A stretch of 9,089 nt of DNA, taken from the NCBI GenBank assembly GCA_027492445.1, contig JAPUES010000188.1, positions 1 to 9,089 of the forward strand, written 5' to 3'. This DNA is from Sporomusaceae bacterium (GTDB lineage: Bacteria; Bacillota; Negativicutes; DSM-13327). Made by a program: the position numbers and the translations under genes. This document shows positions 1 through 5,299 of the stretch, in pieces (position 1 is the stretch's first letter; each line of letters opens with the position of its first letter). A model generated the notes under the pieces. That model ran no database searches and was not told where the DNA came from. It saw nothing but the letters and a program-made list of their open reading frames with translations.

Positions 1-466
1 ACTTAACACCTTTTTCCATACCAGGAGCCCGAGTGATAAGGGTTACTTTATCGGAGATCATAAAGGCGGAATAAAATCCTACGCCAAATTGTCCGATTAA
101 TTCATTGTCATTGCTTGTTTCTTTTTCTTTTAGCTTTTCCAGAAAAGATTTTGTTCCTGACTTGGCAATAGTTCCAATATTTTCAACGACTTCCTCATAG
201 GTCATACCAATACCATTATCAGAAATAGTCAACGTATGAGTAGTCTCATCGGGAACGATGAAAATTTCAAAGTTAGAATCCCCTTCGAGTAAATCGTGGT
301 TTGTTAAGGATTCAAAGCGGATTTTGTCAATAGCATCAGAAGCGTTAGAGATTAGCTCACGTAAAAAGATTTCCTTATTGGTATAAATGGAGTGAATCAT
401 CAAATCTAAAAGCTGTTTGGTTTCGGCTTGGAATTCACGAGTTTCTTTAGTGATAGTTTGCGTCAT
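1..466 (-). CDS. htpG: HtpG (Hsp90) chaperone, N-terminal 155 residues
   Basis: This is the amino-terminal ATPase domain of the cytosolic Hsp90 chaperone HtpG, which remodels client proteins in an ATP-dependent cycle. The gene runs off the left edge, so only residues 1-155 of a protein usually a little over 600 residues long are present. Hsp90-type GHKL signatures are visible: the LRELISNASDA helix with the catalytic Glu37 and Mg/ATP-binding Asn41, DNGIGM at 83-88 (the adenine-binding Asp is Asp83), and the GQFGVGFYSAF glycine-rich lid segment at 125-135. The ATG at 464-466 is preceded by AGGAG at 476-480, which fixes the start. Upstream lie a plausible sigma-A promoter and a perfect CIRCE operator, so HrcA-repressed heat shock expression is expected. 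There is no stop or frameshift in the visible part. Identification is very secure. Confidence 0.97.
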   Translation of the reverse strand, partial: MTQTITKETREFQAETKQLLDLMIHSIYTNKEIFLRELISNASDAIDKIRFESLTNHDLLEGDSNFEIFIVPDETTHTLTISDNGIGMTYEEVVENIGTIAKSGTKSFLEKLKEKETSNDNELIGQFGVGFYSAFMISDKVTLITRAPGMEKGVK

Positions 467-510
467 ATCTAGATTCTCCTTTTGTCAGTAAATTCTTTTT
501 ATAAAAGGTT

Positions 511-539
511 GTTAGCACTCTCACTGTATGAGTGCTAAC
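511..539 (-). promoter_or_regulatory. CIRCE operator (HrcA binding site) of htpG
   Basis: The sequence TTAGCACTC-N9-GAGTGCTAA at 512-538 is an exact match to the CIRCE inverted repeat recognised by the heat shock repressor HrcA. One further G/C pair extends it to 511-539. It lies just downstream of the predicted -10 box and would cover the transcription start and early leader of htpG, which fits repression by HrcA at normal temperature. Confidence 0.96.
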
Positions 540-548
540 TTTGTTTAT

Positions 549-577
549 ATAATACCTTGAAATGGAAAGGAAATCAA
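549..577 (-). promoter_or_regulatory. Sigma-A-type promoter of htpG
   Basis: Read on the minus strand, TTGATT (572-577) and TATTAT (549-554) are separated by exactly 17 bp. This is a good vegetative -35/-10 pair. The start point predicted 6-8 nt downstream falls at about 541-543, directly next to the CIRCE box, as in other HrcA-controlled promoters. Confidence 0.75.
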
Positions 578-635
578 TCTTTTTTGTAGTAATTTTTACA
601 AGAAATTATTACAGTAAGTTGCATTACAACATAGA

Positions 636-664
636 AAACAGCCCCGTTTTTACAGGGGCTGTTT
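636..664 (-). terminator. Intrinsic terminator of the bfd-like/34-aa unit
   Basis: A perfect 10-bp stem pairs AAACAGCCCC (636-645) with GGGGCTGTTT (655-664) around a 9-nt loop. On the minus strand the stem ends in a short T run. It lies 38 bp past the stop of the 34-aa gene and ahead of the htpG promoter, so it separates the two transcription units. The T tail is short, so termination may be moderate. Confidence 0.7.
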
Positions 665-702
665 CAAAGAAATAGGTTAATGAGGATAAAGAATTTAAAA
701 CA

Positions 703-807
703 TTAAGAACAATCGCTAGTATCAAAAATCTGAGGAAATAAAAGAATATAGAGGGCGACAATCAAAATCAGAAACCAGATATTTCTATTGCCATCATTAA
801 AAAACAT
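703..807 (-). CDS. 34-aa single-span membrane microprotein
   Basis: This is a predicted 34-residue protein of unknown function. The ATG at 805-807 is preceded by a perfect AGGAGG (815-820) with 7-nt spacing, strong evidence that this short frame is translated. The same frame stays open further upstream without a comparable start site. Residues 1-9 are polar (FFNDGNRN), residues 10-24 form one hydrophobic helix (WFLILIVALYILLF), and the tail QIFDTSDCS is short, with one cysteine near the end. The layout of a short polar head, a run of Ile/Leu/Val and almost no tail recalls the tiny transmembrane proteins of spore-forming Firmicutes (the YjcZ-like group), but I do not see that family's glycine-rich head, so no family is assigned. 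It follows the Bfd-like gene on the same strand and probably shares its transcript and the terminator downstream. Confidence 0.7.
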   Translation of the reverse strand: MFFNDGNRNIWFLILIVALYILLFPQIFDTSDCS

Positions 808-895
808 AATAGTTCCTCCTTTCAAAGTGTTTTTTAATAGATAACTGAGGTATAATATCTTATTCTGTAGCTGTTGATTTTGACACTGTCCCCTC

Positions 896-956
896 CGAGT
901 GAGATTTATATTTGATAATCGTAAACTAGCTTTACCTATAAGGAAAGTTTCACTCG
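896..956. repeat. 61-bp interrupted palindrome after the bfd-like gene
   Basis: Three nested complementary arms lie around one centre: CGAGTGA (896-902) with TCACTCG (950-956), TTATA (906-910) with TATAA (937-941), and GTAAA (921-925) with TTTAC (931-935). The right arm includes the last codons and the TGA stop of the Bfd-like gene. It would be transcribed between that gene and the 34-aa gene and could form a processing or attenuating hairpin. There is no U tract, so it is not an obvious terminator. Confidence 0.4.
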
Positions 957-1168
957 TGTATTTGCTGATCTTCCAAGAGGGACAGTATCTTTGGTGTGCA
1001 GCGCTTTCCACCGCAAGGGCCTGAACCAGCTCCAGTAGCACGCTGTACTTTTTCTAGGGTATTTGCACCGCTGGCAATGGCTTTTTTGATAGAAGCTCTG
1101 TTAATCGCTTTGCAAATACAGACCTTTGTTAATTTGTCTAGTATTTCTTGATTTAATTCTTCACTCAT
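950..1168 (-). CDS. Bfd-type [2Fe-2S]-binding protein, 72 aa
   Basis: This is a small stand-alone BFD-like (bacterioferritin-associated ferredoxin type) iron-sulfur protein, probably a cytosolic electron carrier. Four cysteines fit the Fer2_BFD pattern: Cys17-x-Cys19 near the N-terminus, then a helical stretch (INRASIKKAIASGA), and Cys52-x4-Cys57 in the segment TGAGSGPCGGKRC. The Cys-x4-Cys second pair, rather than the Cys-x2-Cys of classical Bfd, is the form seen in BFD domains attached to amine or opine dehydrogenases. A GAGGTG ribosome site lies 6 nt before the ATG at 1166-1168. No oxidoreductase partner or bacterioferritin is adjacent; the nearest iron-related gene is the ferritin-like one at the far right of the window, too distant to imply linkage. 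I found no convincing Fur box or promoter upstream. The partner is unknown. Confidence 0.85.
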   Translation of the reverse strand: MSEELNQEILDKLTKVCICKAINRASIKKAIASGANTLEKVQRATGAGSGPCGGKRCTPKILSLLEDQQIHE

Positions 1169-1307
1169 ATAAACACCTCATTATTTTTTATAGTATATTT
1201 TGTAGACATAAGGATAGTATAATTACTAAAAAAGATATGGTTATAGAGAGTATATTGCATAAATACTAGTAAACTCCTGCAATTTTACACTTATATTTCA
1301 TAGAATA

Positions 1308-2780
1308 TCAGATGCGATTGTTTACCGCATCGTTAAGGAGCTGGCAAAGGATTTTCAGGGATTTTGGTAAGTCTATATCGGTAAGATTGGTCCAGCAAAT
1401 TCGCAGATGATTGGTTTCTGGTTCTCCGGAATAAAAAATGGAGCCCGGTAAAAAATGTATCCCGCGGCGATGGGCTTCTGGAATTAAAGAATCCGTATGG
1501 ATGCCAAGGGGCATGGAGAGCCATAGATGTAAACCGGCAGATTGTTTAGGGCGTGAAATTCTTGGATCAAGAAGGCAATCTAGGGTACGAAGCACCATGC
1601 TACGACGAGTATCAAGTAATACATTCATCTTAGCAATAGCAGGGAATAATTGAGGATGTTGAAAAAAAGGAATCAAAGATTTTTGCAGCCAAAGAGGCGA
1701 GCCAAGGTCAGCAATCGATTTGGCAGCTAAGAGACGATTGTAAAGGCTAGCTTCTGCTGCGAGTAAGCCTAGGCGCATACCAGGAAAGAGGAACTTACTA
1801 AAGCCTTTTAAATAAATAACTCGTCCATCTGTATCGAGCATTTTTAAGGGCGGAGGCAAAGTAGCAGTTTTTATGCGATTCATTTCTAATTCTCGATGGG
1901 GTTCGTCTTCTAAGATAAGGACATTATGCTGACGGGCAAAGTGTAGTAAATCTTGCCGCCGAGACAAGGACATAATGGCTCCAGTTGGGTTTTGCCCAGT
2001 TGGTACAGTATAGATAGCTTTAAAGCGCACATGAGATGCTAAATCTTCTAAGATATCCACGCGTATGCCATTGCTATCAACAGGAATTGCTTGTAGGTTG
2101 ACATGGGATAACCGAAAGGCATCGATAGCGCCAGAGAAACAAGGTGTTTCCACAGCAATCGTATCGCCAGGCCCTAAGAACGTTCGAGCAAATAAATCAA
2201 TGCCTTGTTGGGTGCCATTCGTAACTAACAATTGATGGATGCTAAGGTCAATGGAAAATAATTTTAAATAATTCACTAAAGCCACTAGAAAATCAGAATC
2301 TCCTTGGAAATTAGCATATTGGCCGAGACTACTGGGGAAACTATCTAGTGTTTTACGGATAGAAGCTTGAAGTAAGTGCATAGGGAGCAGGGAGTGATGT
2401 ACGCAGGCCGATGCCAGGTCTAGTATAGTAGCGGGTAATCGGATGGTGCTTTGGCTCCAAAAACTAGCACGTGGCAGGTAATCAGGAATGGAAAGTTGCC
2501 AATCAAAGGTATTGATAGGGCTAACATCGGTAGCCACATTTTCTAGATTACCGACAAAGGTTCCTTTACCAGGGATGCTTTTCGTTAAGTTGCTTTGATC
2601 AAGCATTTTGTAGACATGATGGGCGGTTACTAGGCTAACTTTTAAGTCTTTGGCAAGCTCACGCACGGAAGGGAGCTTGAAATCAGGTTCTAGTAATCCA
2701 GAACGGATACGCTCAGCAATTTCCAAGTAGATTTGCTGACGTATGGAAACGTTACTGTGGCGATCAATAGAAATTTTCAT
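1308..2780 (-). CDS. MocR-family regulator (GntR wHTH + aminotransferase-like domain), 490 aa
   Basis: This is a MocR/GabR-type transcription factor. Residues 10-78 form a GntR winged helix-turn-helix (IRQQIYLEIAERIRSG, LPSVRELAKDL, GKGTFVG), followed by a fold-type I aminotransferase domain to the C-terminus. PLP-site residues visible are Asn264 in GQNPTG, Asp292 in EDEPHRE, the Schiff-base Lys329 in GFSKFLFPGMRLG, and the carboxylate-binding Arg460 in HLRICW. The usual Tyr of the EDDPY motif is replaced by His295, so PLP chemistry may be altered. The ATG at 2778-2780 is chosen because GGAGGG lies just upstream; translation from further upstream would overlap the divergent exporter gene. The gene faces away from an EamA transporter, like the ycxD/ycxC pair of Bacillus subtilis, so it most likely controls that exporter and probably itself. 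The effector is not readable from sequence. Confidence 0.93.
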   Translation of the reverse strand: MKISIDRHSNVSIRQQIYLEIAERIRSGLLEPDFKLPSVRELAKDLKVSLVTAHHVYKMLDQSNLTKSIPGKGTFVGNLENVATDVSPINTFDWQLSIPDYLPRASFWSQSTIRLPATILDLASACVHHSLLPMHLLQASIRKTLDSFPSSLGQYANFQGDSDFLVALVNYLKLFSIDLSIHQLLVTNGTQQGIDLFARTFLGPGDTIAVETPCFSGAIDAFRLSHVNLQAIPVDSNGIRVDILEDLASHVRFKAIYTVPTGQNPTGAIMSLSRRQDLLHFARQHNVLILEDEPHRELEMNRIKTATLPPPLKMLDTDGRVIYLKGFSKFLFPGMRLGLLAAEASLYNRLLAAKSIADLGSPLWLQKSLIPFFQHPQLFPAIAKMNVLLDTRRSMVLRTLDCLLDPRISRPKQSAGLHLWLSMPLGIHTDSLIPEAHRRGIHFLPGSIFYSGEPETNHLRICWTNLTDIDLPKSLKILCQLLNDAVNNRI

Positions 2781-2790
2781 AGGCCCTCCA

Positions 2791-2820
2791 ACTGTTATAG
2801 GTGTTCCTTGACTGTTATAG
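2791..2820. promoter_or_regulatory. Tandem 10-bp direct repeat, probable MocR operator
   Basis: ACTGTTATAG occurs at 2791-2800 and again, identically, at 2811-2820, an exact 20-bp period (about two helical turns). It sits 11 bp upstream of the regulator start codon and in the promoter region of the divergent exporter. MocR proteins such as GabR bind directly repeated sites through their two winged-helix heads. The second copy overlaps a TTGACT that could act as a -35 element. Confidence 0.65.
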
Positions 2821-2855
2821 TAAAAAAATGGTTTTATATACTTAATATACACGAA

Positions 2856-2867
2856 TGTTATATAACA
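2856..2867. promoter_or_regulatory. Palindrome TGTTATATAACA, third copy of the MocR half-site
   Basis: This is a perfect 12-bp palindrome containing the same TGTTATA core as the tandem repeats at 2791-2820. The core is present in both orientations and, extended by G, reads CTGTTATA on the minus strand. It lies 16 bp before the exporter start codon, close to its ribosome site, so occupancy there could block exporter transcription, whereas the distal repeats could be the activating or autoregulatory sites. Confidence 0.5.
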
Positions 2868-2883
2868 GAAAAGGGGAATTTTT

Positions 2884-3792
2884 ATGTATATGGTATATGC
2901 TTTAATGTGTTTAATCTTTGGGACTACTTTTTTAGCAATAAAAATTGGTATTGATGGGGGAGCACCGCCCTTTCTTTTTGCGGGAGCGCGGTTTTTCTTT
3001 GCTGGCCTTATTCTATTACTTGCTGTAAAATTGACGAAGGGGAAAATTGGTTTACAAGCAGGGATGGTAAAAGATGTTGCTTTAGTAGGGGTTTTTATGA
3101 CGGCGATTATGTTTGGCTGTCTGTATTGGGGGGAAGGATATGTTTCTTCTAGTATTGCCGCTCTCCTTGCAGCTACTACCCCGATTATGATTTCCATTGT
3201 GGAGTGGTTTCAGGGAATCCGTGAAAATATTTGGATTAAAGGATTTGGCTTAGTTATTTCCTTTGTGGGGGTAACGATGGCAGTGCTTCCAGCTCTCGGG
3301 ATTCATGTAACGACAGAGGCAGTTTTAGCAGTCTTTATTATTCTGGCTGCTGAGATAGGCTGTGTGTACGGTACAATCAAATCAAAGAAAATTTTAAATG
3401 CAGGGTTAAGCTCTTTTGTACTTAATGGCTGGCAGATGGCAATTGGCGGAGCATTATTAATCTTGTTATCCTTATTTACAGAATCGCTAGCTGTGGCTAT
3501 GAATAGTCAAATATGGCTATCGTGGATCTATCTTGTCGTGTTTGGTTCTCTTCTTGGGCATGGTTCTTATTATTGGCTTGTGCAGCGTGCAGGTCCACTG
3601 CTACCGTCAACATGGTCTTATATTTCACCTGTTATTGCCCAATTTGTTGGTTATTACGTTCTTGCAGAATATTTATCAGGTTATTCATTTATAGGACTTA
3701 GTTTAGTACTCTGGGGTGTATTTATAGTGAGCAGGGCAGCGGTGCTAGAAGGTTGGGTAAAAAGACAATTGCAAGCCTTTGCAGCCTCTTAG
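2884..3792 (+). CDS. EamA/DMT-superfamily transporter, 302 aa
   Basis: This is an inner-membrane drug/metabolite transporter of the EamA (DMT) family, about ten hydrophobic segments arranged as two tandem EamA repeats (residues about 4-136 and 148-284). The N-terminal signature ALMCLIFGTTFLAIKIGI followed by PPFLFAGARFFFAGLILL is typical. The length matches the family norm of about 300 residues. The ATG at 2884 follows AAAAGGGG with good spacing. Family members export amino acids, nucleosides or other small metabolites; the substrate here cannot be told. The divergent MocR regulator suggests control by an amine, amino acid or vitamin-B6-related effector. No terminator follows, so read-through into the flavin-binding gene 97 bp downstream is possible. 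Confidence 0.93.
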   Translation: MYMVYALMCLIFGTTFLAIKIGIDGGAPPFLFAGARFFFAGLILLLAVKLTKGKIGLQAGMVKDVALVGVFMTAIMFGCLYWGEGYVSSSIAALLAATTPIMISIVEWFQGIRENIWIKGFGLVISFVGVTMAVLPALGIHVTTEAVLAVFIILAAEIGCVYGTIKSKKILNAGLSSFVLNGWQMAIGGALLILLSLFTESLAVAMNSQIWLSWIYLVVFGSLLGHGSYYWLVQRAGPLLPSTWSYISPVIAQFVGYYVLAEYLSGYSFIGLSLVLWGVFIVSRAAVLEGWVKRQLQAFAAS

Positions 3793-3889
3793 GGGAAAAG
3801 TGCAGGATTTTCTTTCGATAGGCAGAAACTAATCATAAAGAATAATCTGTGAAGAAAATTGGTGTAGTATAGTGAGGACGTGGAATAGG

Positions 3890-4357
3890 ATGAGTTTTAG
3901 AGAAGTTAGGAAAGTAGAGAGACAGATTACTAAGACTGCTGCAGCTGAAGTATTGACCAAAGGTGAATATGGCGTATTATCAACGATTGGCGAAGATGGT
4001 TATGCCTATGGGGTACCGCTAAGCTATGTGTATAGAAAAGAAACAATATATTTACATTGTGCTCTCGAAGGTCACAAATTGGATAATATTAAGTTCTGTG
4101 ACAAAGCATCTTTTTGTGTCGTAGGAGATACTGAGATATTGCCGGAAAAATTCAGTACCAAATATGAGAGCGTTATAGTCTTTGGTGTTGTAAAGGAAGT
4201 AGAACTGGCAGAAAGAGAAGAAGCACTGCTTGGGCTTGTTGAAAAATATTCACCTAACTATATAGAAAAAGGAAAAGAATATATTAGAAGTGGTCGGGAT
4301 AAAGCAAGGGTTATCAAGTTATGTATAGAACATATTACAGGAAAAACTAGAAAATAG
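3890..4357 (+). CDS. NimA-like pyridoxamine 5'-phosphate oxidase-fold flavoprotein, 155 aa
   Basis: This is a split-barrel FMN-binding protein of the pyridoxamine 5'-phosphate oxidase-like superfamily, Nim (5-nitroimidazole reductase-like) branch. Diagnostic stretches are the N-terminal FREVRKVERQ, the strand pair GVLSTIGEDGYAYGVPLSYVY (broken here at residues 28-48), and YLHCALEGHKLDNI at 54-67, which matches the family's H-x-A-x-E-G-x-K-x-x-N-I segment. The C-terminal helix ends in basic residues. I chose the ATG at 3890 because Nim proteins begin with an M-x-F/x-R-E-M-R-like sequence; an in-frame GTG at 3872 has no ribosome site. The site for 3890 is weak too (GTGAGG, 12 nt upstream). Native substrates of such proteins in environmental anaerobes are mostly unknown, so drug resistance should not be assumed. 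A terminator follows directly. Confidence 0.85.
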   Translation: MSFREVRKVERQITKTAAAEVLTKGEYGVLSTIGEDGYAYGVPLSYVYRKETIYLHCALEGHKLDNIKFCDKASFCVVGDTEILPEKFSTKYESVIVFGVVKEVELAEREEALLGLVEKYSPNYIEKGKEYIRSGRDKARVIKLCIEHITGKTRK

Positions 4358-4374
4358 GATTAAAAAAATTCAAT

Positions 4375-4420
4375 GCCGTCCTTGTACTGGCTAGCAGCCA
4401 AGACAAGGGCGGTTTTATTT
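4375..4420 (+). terminator. Intrinsic terminator after the NimA-like gene
   Basis: GCCGTCCTTGT (4375-4385) pairs with ACAAGGGCGGT (4403-4413), 11 bp including two G-U pairs, and an inner TGGC/GCCA pairing sits in the loop. TTTTATTT follows the stem. An A-rich stretch precedes it, so it could act weakly in the other direction, but no minus-strand gene ends here. Confidence 0.88.
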
Positions 4421-4515
4421 CCTGAAAAAGGGTTAATAAATTATGTGGATTTATGGCACTATAAGTTAAGACTGCAAAACGTTCCTTACTAAGTAAAAAG
4501 GGGTTAGACAAATTT

Positions 4516-5232
4516 ATGAATATTGATATTGCACTTTTGCCGAAAGAGACTAAGGAGATGAATCTTTCCAATCGGGTTTGCATTGTACTCGATATATTTA
4601 GGGCAACGACTACTATCATTACAGCACTATCCAATGAGTGTAAAGAGATTATTCCTGTATTATCCGTTGAAGATGCCCAGGCTTTGGCGAAAGAAATAGG
4701 GCCAGCATTGTTGGCAGGTGAACGACAGTCAATACCCATTGAAGGCTATCATTTTGGCAATTCACCTTTTGAATTTTCTAAGGATAAGGTAAAGAAGCAA
4801 AGAATTATTATGACTACTACCAATGGAACCATTGCCATTAAGGCCACAACAGGGGCGTATCGTACTTTGATTGGTTCCTTCTTAAATGCTAAGGCTGTTT
4901 GTAAACAAGCGAAAGAAGATGGGAAAGATATTTTAATTGTATGTGCTGGAACAGATGGATATTTTTCTCTAGAAGATTCCCTTTGTGCAGGACTATTAGT
5001 CAAGCTACTCACTAGGGAAGGTGTAGTGGAAATGAGTGATTCTGCGCACGGCGCGTTGTTGATGTATAATATGGCCCAGGACACGCTACTTGAGACCGCT
5101 GTTCAAGGCCGAAATGGTAAAAGATTATATGACTTACAGCGTATGGCTGATGTGGAGTATTGTCTTACAATGGATACAGTAGAAATTGTTCCTGAATATA
5201 AAGACGGGAGCATTTGTCTTACAACTCTATAA
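4516..5232 (+). CDS. comB: ComB family 2-phosphosulfolactate phosphatase, 238 aa
   Basis: The product belongs to the ComB family, named for the Mg-dependent enzyme that converts 2-phosphosulfolactate to sulfolactate in coenzyme M synthesis. Conserved segments are VLDIFRATTTI (24-34, with Asp26 and Arg29), GER (68-70), TTTNGT (100-105), VCAGTDGYFSLEDSLCAG (142-159), and the C-terminal region around QRMADVEYCL. The length fits the family. The ATG at 4516 follows AAGGGG at a rather long 12-nt spacing; the next ATG (4558) has AAGGAG directly abutting it and would cut into the conserved N-terminal strand. No comA, comC or comDE homologue is in view, and a non-methanogen would not be expected to make coenzyme M by the archaeal route. 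The true substrate may be another phosphorylated acid. A strong terminator follows. I saw no clear promoter in the 95 bp upstream. Confidence 0.92.
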   Translation: MNIDIALLPKETKEMNLSNRVCIVLDIFRATTTIITALSNECKEIIPVLSVEDAQALAKEIGPALLAGERQSIPIEGYHFGNSPFEFSKDKVKKQRIIMTTTNGTIAIKATTGAYRTLIGSFLNAKAVCKQAKEDGKDILIVCAGTDGYFSLEDSLCAGLLVKLLTREGVVEMSDSAHGALLMYNMAQDTLLETAVQGRNGKRLYDLQRMADVEYCLTMDTVEIVPEYKDGSICLTTL

Positions 5233-5238
5233 TAAGTT

Positions 5239-5288
5239 AAAACCGCCGCTACAAGGCAACAGAAAATTGCCATTGTAGCGGCGGTTTT
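5239..5288. terminator. Bidirectional terminator between comB and the GNAT-CNB gene
   Basis: A perfect 16-bp outer stem joins AAAACCGCCGCTACAA (5239-5254) and TTGTAGCGGCGGTTTT (5273-5288). It continues, past a one-base bulge at 5272, into GGCAA (5255-5259) with TTGCC (5267-5271). A/T runs flank both sides, so it can end comB on the plus strand and the convergent acyltransferase-like gene on the minus strand. Confidence 0.95.
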
Positions 5289-5299
5289 GCTATTTTAGG

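Noticed and set aside
808..1041. Longer 112-aa version of the 34-aa gene.
   Set aside because: The extra N-terminal part overlaps the Bfd-like gene on the same strand in another frame, has no ribosome site and low-complexity composition. The AGGAGG belongs to the internal ATG.
1169..1307. Promoter or Fur box for the Bfd-like gene.
   Set aside because: Several TATACT-like hexamers exist, but none has a -35 at 16-18 bp, and no GATAATGATAATCATTATC-like palindrome is present.
1311..1331. GATGCG-N9-CGCATC hairpin at the end of the MocR gene.
   Set aside because: It is only 6 bp, lies inside the last codons and has no U tract. It is too weak to call a terminator.
2781..3197. N-terminal extension of the MocR reading frame by 139 residues.
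   Set aside because: It lies antisense to the EamA gene, shows no domain, and the ATG at 2780 has a good ribosome site and a canonical GntR start.
4749..5084. Antisense reading frame of 111 codons within comB.
   Set aside because: It is a shadow of a strongly conserved gene, with no ribosome site and no recognisable domain.
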